From assembly GCA_015039365.1 (NCBI GenBank), contig WION01000022.1:62001-126000 (forward strand): a stretch of DNA of 64,000 nucleotides, written 5' to 3'. This document shows positions 45,017-56,594 of this stretch, piece after piece. The stretch's first letter is position 1, and each line of letters begins with the position of its first letter. Position numbers and translations under genes: made by a program. Origin of the DNA: Amanita rubescens. Lineage: Eukaryota > Basidiomycota > Agaricomycetes > Agaricales > Amanitaceae. A model generated the notes under the pieces. The model was given only the letters and a program-made list of their open reading frames with translations. It searched no databases and was not told the DNA's origin.

Positions 45017-47406
45017 TCACCTTAGTACACCAAAATCGAACATCGGCGCAGCTCCTCCGTCGCGAGCATCTGGTCTGTACCTATCCGGGTATCTGGCTTT
45101 CTGGATCGTATAGTATAGGAAGTAAATTGGCCATCCTAGCCGTTGCCAGAACGGCATATCCTTATTAAATAGGTATCTGGCCTGGAAAGCGACAACAATC
45201 CACACGGTCAGTGCCTGTCAGACCAATCGTCGATTCGATGTAATGTGGTATAGTGCCACGTGTCCCTGGGACAATTTCCTGCACGTTCATACCAAAAACG
45301 CCCTGGACAATGTCAATCCATAAGTCTCAACACGGGAATAGGGAAAGCGTACCGCAACAAACGATGCGGGAAGGAAAATCATGGTGAGGTAGGCTATTTG
45401 TTTCATCTAAACTAATGGTTAGCTTTTGCTTCGTTCTTCACATGAATACCTACAGCTATATCAGGGTGATTCAGGCGCAATTCCTTAACGCAGATGAATC
45501 GAAACTTACCGGCGCTGTCCCTAACCGTAGCCTCTGTCATCCTTTGCATCGTCTTACTGTCGAGGATGTTAACGCTGCTAAACACCTTTAAACAGATTAA
45601 ATACAATGATTACTTCGATGATAGGAAGGGCTCACAAGATCCATGACGTTCTTCAAGCGTCTTTCCTGCATTGTGCGCTCTTTGTCTAACCGTTCAATCT
45701 CCTCTAACAGAGTATTACATTCCCTTTTCATTAAGGGAGAGGATGTTTCCAGTTGGGCGGGAGTAAGAGCAGGATTCGGTGTATCCAGTATAAAGTAAAC
45801 AATTTTCTTGAACGCGACCAGCAGTGAGTAATAGTGAAGAAGATGTGCACGAATCATGTGAAGTTCTTCTGTGAGTTCCATAGAAGATGTCCGAATCACG
45901 TCTGTTTCCTGCATACAACCAGGATCAGAATCTATTCATTTATTGCGCGGCAGATACGAACCAGCACGCAAATATGCTCATAGAGATGTTGAAGTGCTTC
46001 ATCCCATGCGTACATGGCATGCCAGACGAAGATCAACAGCAGGAAAGTTGGATCATCGGTTTTTTCAAGCATTTTTTGCCAATAGACGCTTTGACCTATC
46101 CTTCGATTAGACCATAACATGACGTGACTCTTGTTGTACTTGCCTGCAAAACGTATCCTTTCATGCAGGTAAGCGGCTTTTGTAGTTGGGAGATCCATAT
46201 TTGCGTGGAACGAAATCAGTGTGTTCCCTGCAATGTTGCGCACCAAGTGTACTGAGAGTAGATCTAGAATGAGCGCTTTATTATCTGGCACACAATCAGT
46301 ATGATCATTTAGTTTACGAATAAGCAAGACTTACTTGACTTGAGTCTTAGTGGCGATTGCGTGTCGATCATCTGCGTGACTGTTTCTGGTTCAGAAATGT
46401 TCTGAACTACAATTACAATTAACTCACCCAGGTTTTCACGACCTACACCACCTTGCGGTGTTGGATTTTGTTCGTATCCCAGTACCGGTGGCACATTATT
46501 TTCATCTAGCGACTGTATGAAGGGAAGAGTGATAGTTATATCTACGCCATTTCAGAACAGGGTTCAGCGAAGACAGTTAGCTACCTACGATCGCCAACTC
46601 CCTGCCTTAGATCTTCCTCAAAGTGCGAGGGTATCCAATTTAATGACGACGAGAAGAAGAATGGTTCAACGTTGTATCTTTCAGACAATTAGCTTTAACG
46701 GACGACTCTAAGGTTATGAAAGCTAGCTCACTTTCCACCAATCATGCGCAACACAGGTCCCGTCAGATTCTCCACAAATAGCGCCCTCACTCTCATATTC
46801 GATCCCCGCTAAAAAGGTGGCATAATTACCTTCAATAGACAAAAAGAAATTAAAGATACGAACATGATCTGCCCTGAATCGATCCCACTCCTTTTCCAAC
46901 TCCACGTCGTCATCCGAATCTAACATCTCCAATCGTCCAGAGTCGTGAAAGATGCCGTTTTTATCGACATCAAGCTTGTATATTATGCATTTCTTCGTCC
47001 GGTCGTAGTACGTAATAGCGTCGTAAATTTTACATTTTTTCACTTGACTTGGTGTCCAGTTGGGAAAACGAGACTGAGGGTATCCTTTCCAGCAGAGCCC
47101 ACCGCACGCCTGTGTGGTCGCAATCCTTGGGCACAGGTGGTGATTTGGTGTTTAGCTGTGTCTGGTCGACACCTAGCGATAATAGGTCAATTCTGGGATC
47201 CTCAAACGATGTAATGCCACACTGACCGTCGCGTATGTCTATCCACGGCCAGGGCGCCGAAGGTGCTGCATGTCGGTAGGCAGGAGGTGGAATGCGGTTT
47301 AACTCCACATAGTCGCCGGTGAGCTCTATATCTATCCTGTCCAGCTTTTAGAACCCAAGACGACAAGGAATGGGCGTAAACTCAACGTAGAATGTGGATT
47401 AGCCAT
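45017..47406 (-). pseudogene. CorA-like Mg2+ transporter, copy 3
   Basis: Starts MANPHST at 47406. The same exon series as copies 1 and 2 follows, including the 2-nt microexon (45454-45455) and a GC donor in the intron before SVYWQKMLEKTDDPTF. It is the only copy that keeps a true GMN signature (VFGMNVQEI, 45282-45296), the selectivity-filter motif of CorA. Frame breaks: one extra base near 47085-47110 in the DCDHT region, and a one-base shift near 45207-45225 between GMN and the second helix (ALTVWIVVAFQARYLF). Both neighbours of each break are well conserved in the other frame. Thus GMN is kept but the protein is broken, unless the breaks are sequence errors. Confidence 0.7.
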
Positions 47407-47622
47407 GGGCGGAAGAAAGGGAAGAAAGTAAGGTTCAGGGAACGACGCACACGTTCATGTTTGGTTAGTAGCGCCAGCTTTTGGCGCCAACCAGGTTCAT
47501 CGTGATGGGCTGATATATATAGAAACAAACAAATCGATATGCACCATCGCGATTTATTGATTCGCCGTTGATCACGAGGAGCGTCAACGATATTTGAGCG
47601 CCATAATCCTTTTTTCGGATAT

Positions 47623-47906
47623 ATGGACAATCACAGAGACGGAGAGCTGTACATCCTGCGATTTGTCAACCACCCGAGCAACGTTACGTACGTTCGGAAA
47701 TACGACGGCGAGTTCCTGTGTGAAAAAGGAAACAATTCAGCGGAGTGCCCTGGTGTATCTGGTAAGCAGGTCGGTCGGCGATGCGGAATGGCCGGCTATC
47801 GTGTAATCAATGTGATTGACAACTTCATACAGTATCCATAGAAGGAAAAGAGTACAAGTTGTCCATCACCACGTTTACCAGTAAAGTTCTGGTCGTCACA
47901 ACGTGA
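47623..47906 (+). CDS. small hypothetical protein, two exons
   Basis: Exons 47623-47761 and 47833-47906 around a 71-nt intron (GTAAGC donor, TTGAC branch, ACAG acceptor) give 70 residues: MDNHRDGELYILRFVNHP ... then SIEGKEYKLSITTFTSKVLV. The strand pattern of the end recalls proteasome-assembly chaperone 3, but this is too thin to name. It may be a fragment. No neighbours help. Confidence 0.35.
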
Positions 47907-48659
47907 CTGCCAGTGCCTGGCATAACATTTCATGTCCAACCACCTACGGAAGCCCATGAAGTCCCAGACCAGATGAACAAGCGTCCCTGACGGTCATCAA
48001 CACAACGACAGCCCCCATTGACAATCCGCCCTGCATTCATCAGAGCAGTGCATGCGGAAACGGTGATGCCGGAAGCTAGACAAGACTCCTAACTTAAATA
48101 ACTGCGCGTAATGCGTACGCCGCGCGATGGATATCACCACGATCACCAATTAAGTTCAAGTCAGTAACTTAAGCTCACCTCACACACGTTCCAGTCATTA
48201 CTTACACTTACGCGATTGTGGCCTCCGCAATTGTTTCTTCAAAAAAGAATGCAGCTAGCGTACTATGCAATTCGCGTAAACTCTCACCGAGGATGTCCGA
48301 GCGAGGATGATCCACAGGGTGGGGAATGCCTCTGCCAACGCAAGCAACTGGATTCGTGCATGTTCCACAAATATCACGGCCTCACGTCTTTCTGTATCCC
48401 TTTATCTCTATTGGGTATTATATATAACATGACAGAACTTCCATTCTGCGATCGGGATAGCTTTCACCCGGAGACATCGCGCATATAACCCTCTTCACAT
48501 ACCCCTAACATAGGATTCAAACCGTATACCGAACATAACAGCTTAGGCCGTCTAGTATATGATGCACAAGTGACATAGGTATCTACATGCAAAAAGTGTG
48601 ATAATAGTCCGGGATGTGAATAAATGGTACATTAAACTTGACAATAAAGTCCTTGTGAT
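47907..48659. other. intergenic
   Basis: About 750 bases; a plus-strand frame of 90 codons at 48216-48488 has no domain and I do not call it. Includes the 3' flank of GNA1. Confidence 0.45.
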
Positions 48660-49349
48660 TCATAGTCTGTGCGAGTGAGCACGCTCGGGGGTATACTTTG
48701 CCTAGCATCACAACGCATACAGTCAGCAAAATCATCGCCGCACAATACAAAACACTCACCATTTCGTTCTCCTTCAACTGGTATCCACACTTTTGATAAA
48801 ACGCTATAACGCACTGATATCCTCAACACCCGCCGCAACAGAAAGAAAAAAAGCTCCCACTCACGAATATTATCAGTACTGCAATTCAAAATCGTCTTAT
48901 AACATCCACTATTCTCGCTGATACTCGTGAGCGCTTGGATAATCCTCAAACCGAGTTTCTTGCCCTGCTGAGACTTGTCTACGGCAATATCTTCGATATG
49001 GCCAACGCTGCCCAACCCACGGATGAACTTGCGTTCGATAAAGACCGTACCGACGGCTACAATCGTGTCCCTGTCCTTGTCAACGATGACGAGGGCGTAG
49101 TACGTCCGTGGGAGGGCGCGCATGGCTTCAAATTGCTCTACCCAGGCGGTTTCGCCTGGGTCAGGAACTTCGGTGAGGACTTTGAGTATGGAGAGATACC
49201 CGCGGTGGTAATCCGATGAGGCGAGGGGTCGTAGCTATTCAAAGAACGTGAGAATGGGGGTTGGAAGAGAGGGGCGCCGCCGCTGCAGAACGTACGTGCA
49301 GATTGGCAGGAAGCTGGCTTTGGACTTCAGGTGGAGATGAGCTCCGCAT
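48660..49349 (-). CDS. GNA1: glucosamine 6-phosphate N-acetyltransferase
   Basis: Transfers acetyl from acetyl-CoA to glucosamine 6-phosphate on the way to UDP-GlcNAc, the precursor of chitin. Exons 49296-49349, 48865-49234, 48760-48803 and 48660-48701 give 169 residues. Strong family marks are HRGYLSILKVLTEVP, FIERKFIRGLG..GHIEDIAVD, QQGKKLGLRIIQALT (acetyl-CoA pyrophosphate loop), CYKTILNCS and FYQKCGYQLKENEM near the end. I start at ATG 49349 (MRSSSPPEVQSQLPANLH). A longer N-terminus (MSTTAST ... ALDLLFDAELIS) is encoded just upstream in another frame and looks like the usual family start, so one base may be missing near 49330-49340. It links functionally to the chitin synthase at the right end. 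Confidence 0.88.
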
Positions 49350-50221
49350 CGAAGAGTAGATCGAGGGCAGAGTTGGGCGTCAATGATGTTGAAGCAGTCG
49401 TGCTCATGTTGTTATCTTTGCCCAAGCGTGATTAAATTGATGGGTTCCGTTTGGGTTTTTCGAAAAGTAAAAGAGAGATGTGCTGCGAGAGAGAGTGTGG
49501 TGGCTGGTATTTATGCCAGTGGTTGCTAGCGTACAGCCTGAGCCTATAGCTACTGAGCCCGATAGTCACAGCCACCGGTCTCAGCGGAGGATTAGGCGCA
49601 TTTTGACCGCCGACATCCTCGTATTCCAGTTTGGGTCTCTTGCGGACTCGAACGATGACGCAGATCCGCTAGACTACATTACATAGGAATACTCAGTACT
49701 ATTCATATCAGGACACCGATAGAATCTTGGTGGGGGGAATAGGCGTAGAGCCTAGAGTGTTACGGACTCTCGAATGGTGACACAGGGGCATTCATAAAGT
49801 TATTCATATCAGGATACTTATAATAAGAATTCCAACAGGACAAGCCAGACATTCGCCAGATGAGGAATAACTAGCAGTGTCCTGGGACCAAGAAACAACA
49901 ACTGAATCTAATTTTTGCCATCTTTGAATCATGATTCATGTGTTCAATCATCAGGCTCGGCACGGCGCCGAAGGGGAAAACATGGACATGTGCACTGTTG
50001 TGCGGCTCATAGTAAGCCCGGCCCAGCTAACTTCGTGAACAGTTAAATAGCTGGGATTCACAACCCGAAACCTGAGCTTCTTTCTCATCTTGTCGTCGCC
50101 GCTCGTTGTCTTCAACTTTGAATATTTTACAAAATATGTTCTGTGCTGACTACTTTCAGCGCGATGAGGTCATGGACGACGAGGTTGGCGATCATGGTCC
50201 TGCCAAGTGTAGGTACGCCGA
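49350..50221. other. intergenic, GNA1 upstream and polyprenyl synthase 3' flank
   Basis: 870 bases. The first 80 hold the putative longer GNA1 N-terminus in another frame. No other gene. Confidence 0.5.
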
Positions 50222-51753
50222 CTAGAATCGACGTCCTATAACCCTCTCCGCCAGAACCTCCAGAGCGCTCTTCGCCTCGCTATCTGGTAACGGCTGCAGC
50301 AATTCCTTTGCCTTGTCGGCGTACGACTGCGCAAGTACGCGAGTACGCTGTACACCTGATGATCGCCCGATATAGTCTCGAGCCTTTTTATAGAAACAAT
50401 TTAGATCTCGTACACTCAGACTCAGCAACGGAAAGTACTCACTCTTTCAACATCCCCTTGCTTTTCAAACTTGCGCTGCATGAGCTCGCCCAATTCGGGA
50501 TGCTCCTCCCACGCATACAACGCAGGGCCCGTCGCGAGGCCTAACTGAAGATCCGCACCTCCGGGTTTACCCAAAGTAGACGAAGCCGACTCATAATCCA
50601 AGACGTCATCCACGAGCTATAAAATCACAATCAACAACAGCCCAACGAAACGATGACCTGTCCTACCTGAAATGCTATACCCAAATTCCTTCCGTACGCG
50701 TACGCAATTTCCTTGATGATATCCCCATCTTTACATCCGCCGAGCACAACAGATGCCCTGGCTCCTTTCGCCATCAAGCTGGCCGTCTTGAGGTACGTCT
50801 TCTGCAGATAACTATTCCACGCATCTTCCTTCGTCTTCGTCATAACCTGCCCATCGTTCAGCGTTTTCAACTTTTGGAGCTGCAGAATCTCGCCGTCGAC
50901 AAGGTTGGATAAGACACAAGCAATGAGGTCTGTCGCTTCCAAATCTCCTAGGCGTGACATCGCGGCGGAAGCGCGGCCAACGATGAAAGTGCCAGCTGAC
51001 ACAGACAACTTGTTGCCAAACGCAGCAGGCGCAGAAGGAGAACCACGGCGTAACGATGCGCCATCGACAACGTCGTCGTGCAATAGAGAAGCAGTGTGGA
51101 TCATCTCCAGGATCTGCGCCAGTCGTCTTTGAGTTGGTAGGATAATAGGCGTCGGGTGGAGTGCAGGAGAACGCGTCGGTGTTGCATCAGAAGCCGTACT
51201 AGACGCGTTTGACCGTGGTGAGTCTGCACGGGGAGGAGACCTATGCTGCTGACTAGGTCGCAAACTGAATTTGGTCCTAAATGTCGACGTGTACGTTGGA
51301 AAACTCGGATTCCAGTCGTTTAACACGTCAGGACGCGTGATAGGGCATATCCAACTCGTCCGGCCGGCCACCAGCTCCTTCGTGACGCGACTCCCATAAT
51401 TTTCTCTCCCATTGAGAACCGAGACCGTTCGTGGCCTGTGATACGAGGAGAACGAGTAGTGGACGGATCAATTTTGAGGGGTGTAGAAAGTAATACTCTG
51501 TGATTTGATTTAGTACAGGATCGCCTGACCTGTAGAAGAGTCAGAAGGTCCGTCCGCAGCCCCGCGAGCTCTTCGGAAAGGATTTTGAACGGGTCTGGTC
51601 GACTGCGGAGAGGGGTTTCAAGAGGTACCGAAGAACCAGCAAGAGGTGGATTCCGGCGAACTGAGTGACAGTGGTGAAGGACCTGCGTGAACACTGAGCG
51701 CGTGCAAACCTAGCAGTGATACCAACCCATTTTGAGAGAGAGTAACCCGACAT
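50222..51753 (-). CDS. COQ1: long-chain polyprenyl diphosphate synthase (ubiquinone side chain)
   Basis: Builds the isoprenoid tail of ubiquinone in mitochondria. Exons 50667-51753, 50443-50616 and 50222-50383. Both aspartate motifs are present: LLHDDVVDGA (first) and LVDDVLDYES (second). Other marks are EYYFLHPSKLIRPLLVLL, ILPTQRRLAQILEMIHTAS, TYLKTASLMAKGARA and GKPGGADLQLGLATGPALYAW. The N-terminus MSGYSLSKWVGITARFARAQ is basic and amphipathic, fitting mitochondrial import. In the first exon the conserved protein lies in different frames: a shift between 51640 and 51690, one near 51529 (extra G) and one at 51343-51345 (extra C in a CCC run). Downstream the frame is clean. Since the gene should be essential, base errors are more likely than gene death. 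Confidence 0.82.
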
Positions 51754-52144
51754 GGAAGTTGGGTGGATTCGGGAGAAGCCGGAAACGCCGGGCGTTCGTG
51801 AGCGTGTTGCTCTGACATGTCAGTGGACTTTAGAAACCGGCATGCCGTACATGCCTAGCTAGGGATGCCAGCTCCACTGAACACAAGATGCCGCTGGTGG
51901 GCGTTGGGCACCACATCAGTGAAAATACCTTCACCACATGAGGACAACCAGCAACCTGATATAGTCAGATGAGTTGTGAAGGGACGACAAAGGATACGAC
52001 TATTTTTGCTTGTTGATTTTTACGCTTAGACTCAGATCATCATATAAATGTCCAAAAAGGTAAGATTCCATTAGCAAGTATAGAAATTTCTGACTATGAT
52101 CTCCAACAACATATCAACCGGACTAACTAATCTCCAACGGAAAT
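51754..52144. other. intergenic, upstream of polyprenyl synthase and 3' of hydrophobin
   Basis: 390 bases; no gene seen. Confidence 0.5.
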
Positions 52145-52585
52145 CTAGTTAACGTTGATGGGAGTGCAGCCAAGAACAACAGCACCATCTAGAGAGAATG
52201 TTAGCCTATGATCCAAGGAAAGATCAAATGTAATAAGGTCTTACTGAAGTTGTTGCCCTTGCAGCAAGCAGCTTGGTTGTCGCTAGAAAATGAATCAGTT
52301 TAACAGGTTCAGAGAGTTGCCTTTCATTACTACTTACCAGCTAGAGCCACCAAGGATGGGGATGGCGTCAATGCAGTTGAGACCAACCATGCCGGTTATC
52401 TGGCCAACACCAACACCGAGGAGGCCAGCAATGACGCCAGCAGCCTCAGGGCTTTTGGCGTCTTGAACACTGTTGCAGCACTTTTGGGTTCCAGTGCTGC
52501 AGTTGAAAGAGCCACCGGGGGTGGGAGCAGCGGCGGCGAAGATGGCGAAGGCAACGGTGGCAACGACAGCGAGTTTGGAGAACAT
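52145..52585 (-). CDS. class I hydrophobin
   Basis: Small secreted amphipathic protein that coats aerial hyphae and surfaces. Exons 52338-52585, 52245-52282 and 52145-52188 (introns 55 and 56 nt) give 109 residues. A signal peptide (MFSKLAVVATVAFAIFAAAA) is followed by eight cysteines spaced C-X6-CC-X33-C-X11-C-X5-CC-X12-C, within the class I range. The loop between the third and fourth cysteine is long and rich in Gly, Ala and Val, typical of class I. The last two exons are needed to supply four of the eight cysteines, which confirms the splice model. It ends GCTPINVN. Its promoter has a good TATA box at 52704-52712. Confidence 0.93.
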
Positions 52586-52703
52586 CTCGATAGTTCAAAG
52601 AGTGACGGGTGGTAAAGACTGTGAGGTTGGTTTGCTAATGTGCAGGTGCAAGAGCAATGAAGCGATAAAACTTCGGATGAAGACCAAACGAATGCTCGGC
52701 CCT

Positions 52704-52712
52704 CCTTTTATA
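52704..52712 (-). promoter_or_regulatory. TATA box of hydrophobin gene
   Basis: TATAAAAGG on the minus strand about 120 bases before the ATG. Strong match, as expected for a highly expressed, inducible gene. Confidence 0.65.
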
Positions 52713-53358
52713 CATTTTCGCGTTACGTGGAACGGCGCCTGAAGCCCTTCAACAAACATCAAACCCTGTCGGCCCGCTGACCTTGTGACTTGGCCAATAC
52801 CACGCTAAGCGGAACCCTGGATCGTTCCCTGATATTAGTCGTTATGTAAACTCCACAAGTCTCCAAATTATACGCGGTCAATCACTTGTATCCCTGAATA
52901 AAAAGAACGCGCGTCTTAGTTACACCTTGTCGCACCTCCCACAAGCTGTCAGAAAAATACCACTCCGAGATTCTAACTTTTGACACTTTCTCGCTGTCTG
53001 TCCATGACAACAACTCCGACACCGAGTGGAGTGGGCATCACGGCTTTACCGATCAAAACCTGGAGGAAAATAATTGAGTTCGCGCAGTCTTTCCTTTTTT
53101 GTATGTCGTGCGGCGGCAAGATCGTTACGTGGATAATTTTTTACATTGATGCTGTCGGGGTACAAATGTTACACTACAATGGAATTGGCTCTTCGGGATA
53201 TACTGCATGGGACAGATTATACGGAAAAGAAGAGAAAAGTCCGTTGAATCAACGAGCAAAGAATGTGTGGTTCATTCACGACAAAAGGAGGACAAGGAAA
53301 AAATGCCAAGGCCGAATGCCGCCCAAGCGCGAAACGGCTGCCGTAAAATCGATTGATA
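52713..53358. other. intergenic, hydrophobin promoter and Mo25 3' flank
   Basis: About 650 bases. A plus-strand frame at 52980-53384 overlaps the last Mo25 exon on the other strand and lacks any domain; not called. Confidence 0.5.
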
Positions 53359-54743
53359 TCACAATGATTGAATCTGAACGATGAGAAACTGCTTCTCATC
53401 GTTAAATTGTTCATCTAGGGGTTCGGATCAACATTTGAATGCCCAATATTTGAAACATAAAAAACTAAATAGGAAAAACTCGTACCATCCTTGTCGTTGT
53501 GGAACCCTTTCAGGAATGTCAACAGTTTGTCCCTGTTCCTCCGTAGTATTGCCTCGATCTGAGGTGGTTTCTTAGGGTTAGCCACGAAGACCTGTATAAC
53601 CGTTCGTGAGGCGTAGCTGGCACGTGCGGCATGATACGTGTCAGGACACACCTTGAACACATGGAACGCCTCAAATTGGATATTCTTGCTTTTGTCTCGC
53701 AGCAAGGTTCATCATCATTTTCAGGTTCGATTCATTGGCAATATACCGTGTCATTACGTTGAAATTAGTCCGATCAAGGAGGATTTCGCCTAGGAGTTTC
53801 AGAGACTGGCGTTTGTTCACATAGTTGCCGGACATAATCAACGTTGTAAACGAGGCGAAAAACTGCGACTCATCTCAACATCGTTCACGTTGGTGCATGA
53901 ATTTCTTAACTTACTCTATCGTAATTCTTCTCAAGATATTCGGCGACCATCGTTTTGTGCCGCGTCAAAGTCTCTTTCAAGTTAGCAAATGCATCACAAG
54001 ATATACCAAACGTCGATTTTTCGATGTAATGGGGGAATTTGTAGAATCTAGTTTACACAGTCAATGGACGATGACGGGGGTTAACCCGGCCCATGTGACC
54101 TTCAACTCACTGTTCTGAATATAGTAGTATCTTGCATAATTGTTCATGTCGCAACATCTCCTTGATGATCATGCCAGTGTTTAACCCAATGTCTTCATTC
54201 TCATAGCCATCCAGCGTAGCAAATATGATATCAGGCCGTGCAGCAAGGTATTCAACGGTGGGTGACCGGGAGCCTATCTGACGACGGAGCAAGTTGTTGA
54301 ATATTTGAACGACATCCTTCCGCGCTTCAAAGTCGAACAGGGCGATGTGCGTCACGAGTGAAAGTAACAGGTCAGTGTTGTATGTCTCTTGCGCGAGTTG
54401 TGCCACAAGCTCAGGTTGAGGTTCTACGGTGGCATGGAGTCAACGATGGTGTTCTTGCAATACAGTATCACGCAAGTCGACTCACCAACCTCCCCATGAA
54501 GCAACACCTTTATACTCTGCAGATTCTTCGAGATTTCCTCGCCAGCCTGGAGCGGTTATTAACAAATTCAGATAGAGGAGGGCAGAAAGATGAGCATATC
54601 TAGATCAGGCTGATGTGACTTAAATGCCGCACTTTTTTCCGGGTCTCGCTCCCTTGTGAAGCAGATTCCAATCTCGGGATTGTATCGCGGATGCCGCGCA
54701 CAAGATCGGTTGGTGTTCGCGGCTTTGACTTGAAGAAATTCAT
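53359..54743 (-). CDS. Mo25/Hym1 family scaffold protein
   Basis: Armadillo-like scaffold that activates germinal-centre and LKB1-type kinases; in fungi it belongs to the RAM morphogenesis network. Exons 54633-54743, 54486-54546, 54111-54423, 53915-54047, 53652-53862, 53486-53591 and 53359-53414 give about 329 residues. Blocks: [138 protein letters not shown] and [14 protein letters not shown]. The fifth exon has 211 nt; one extra base just before [10 protein letters not shown] (about 53700) breaks the frame between two perfectly conserved blocks. A sequence error is the simplest reason. Confidence 0.88.
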
Positions 54744-56594
54744 GTGGATCCGACGTCGTGATGGAGAAGGGAAGGTGAAGAGCCACAACTACCGAGTGAC
54801 GCAAGACGAAGGACGAATGAGGCACCTTGATATAGTTATGCCAGGTGATAGTGCTCATAAAGTACAGCTCTCAGGGTCGTGTACCGATGAACTTCCTTTT
54901 ATGGAAATGTTCAAGCTTGCCGTCCGCCGGCGCTCGATTTCTTTGATCATACGTTGGCGACAAGCCGGGATCAACGTACGCAACCTAGCCACAGCGCTCA
55001 CCGTAGCGCATAGCCAGGTTACCTCGACCGAAAACAGTTCTTCCTAATCCCGAGCCTCGGGTTTATCAATTGCGTGGCAGAATGGCAGACGGCACGCATC
55101 TCCGATTACTAATACCTATAGAATTGCCACCTCTCTCGCTAGCCAGTTAAACTTGAATCTCGCTAGGCTATTCAAGCGACAGTCTTCCTAATGCAAAGCA
55201 ATCTCCGTGAATGACCAGATCCAAATATGTCCTTTGCATAACTCATATCTCTCTCTGAGCTCAACTTGTGTTACGAAGCATGGGAAGATGTATTTTAATC
55301 GCTTCTTGTACACCGCTATAGTTGCCACGAGGCAGACTTCAGTAAGCTCTCGGACGCCTTTGTTTCTATTGATACCCATCACTCGGAATACTTTACATAC
55401 CACATCCAGTTCTATTGTTCACTGCAGTACCATCGATCTCATGTCACTTTCCCCAAACAACAAAGCATGGTGGTGCCTGTTAGCAGGAGACAGCGAATAG
55501 CCGCAAACCCGAACTGGACCCAGTAAAGTGGTTGACGGTTGTGGGTAAGTCATGCATACTACAGGAAATTATCGCCACCTCAAGACCACAGAGTTTCGTC
55601 GATGTCATACGGTTTGCTTCTAATAAGACTGATCGCTAGACATATCAGGACGATCTTAAGAGATCAGCAAAGTGCTTCAATAATGCATCTGAATAGTGCG
55701 CTACATATAAGGGAATCGGCCGTCTTGCCCGTGAGAAGCACTGGGAGAGGACCCCCTAATACTGTCCGTACCACAATGCTGCAAAACCTTGATATCGCCC
55801 ACGAACGTGGAAGTACACCGACTAAATATAGTCTGACGGGATTGCGTCAATTAAAAGGACGGTTCCTGCGCGTTTCTGTCGCAAAGTCCATCAAGCCACA
55901 AAATGGGGACTAAGGGTCTTGGCTCAAATGAGGTGACCTCTGCGCAGCTGAGTTGTCTACGCGTATAAGCAAACGTGCTAACCCGTTTAATAAGAATGGA
56001 TTTCAAGACACAGGATATATCTGAGGCGGTGACTCGGCAAAAGAAGCACGGTATTCTCCAATAACTATTTTATCTCCGTTGCAGTATTCCCACACAGCGA
56101 GTCGTCTGACCCGCCGATCGAGTGAAAATCACTCATGCCTGTATATATTTCGGATTGACGTTCTTCTCATGTGTACGGACACAGTTCTTCTTCACAGACC
56201 TTTGACAGGTCGGACCATAGTCATATCTTCGCGGGTATCGCTCGAAAATCAAGGCCATCGCCGCGCGAACTGTACATCAGAGTGTTAGTTATAAATTCAG
56301 AGGCGGAACAAAGCAAGAGATAACCGGGTACTAACATGTTTTCCGTTGATGAGATCCGCGGTAATCACAGACGCTCGACCTCGTCGGACGCCCCGTGTGG
56401 TCACCAACCCAGAATAGACGTGTTATCCTGGTATGGCCAGGGTATATCGCCCATCGGTTGAACTGGAAATTCAGCACCTTGCTCTGCACACTGTTGCAAA
56501 ACTTTCCACCGCAAATCGTGTATTGTATTGAACAGGTTCGTTATGCATCATAATTGTAAGCTTTTATAGGTTTTCGGCAGGTAATAACGCCAGA
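54744..56594. other. 1.85-kb gap without a supported gene
   Basis: Frames at 54691-55047, 55207-55500 and 55539-55913 (plus) show no motif. From about 56180 the sequence resembles the 3' flanks of the F-box genes (58360-58614 and 60400-60651), so the right end belongs to the F-box tandem array. Confidence 0.5.

Noticed and set aside
52980..53384. 134-residue plus-strand frame between hydrophobin and Mo25
   Set aside because: It overlaps the last Mo25 exon on the other strand and carries no motif.
55539..55913. 124-residue plus-strand frame
   Set aside because: Unremarkable composition, no motif, no intron-linked partner.
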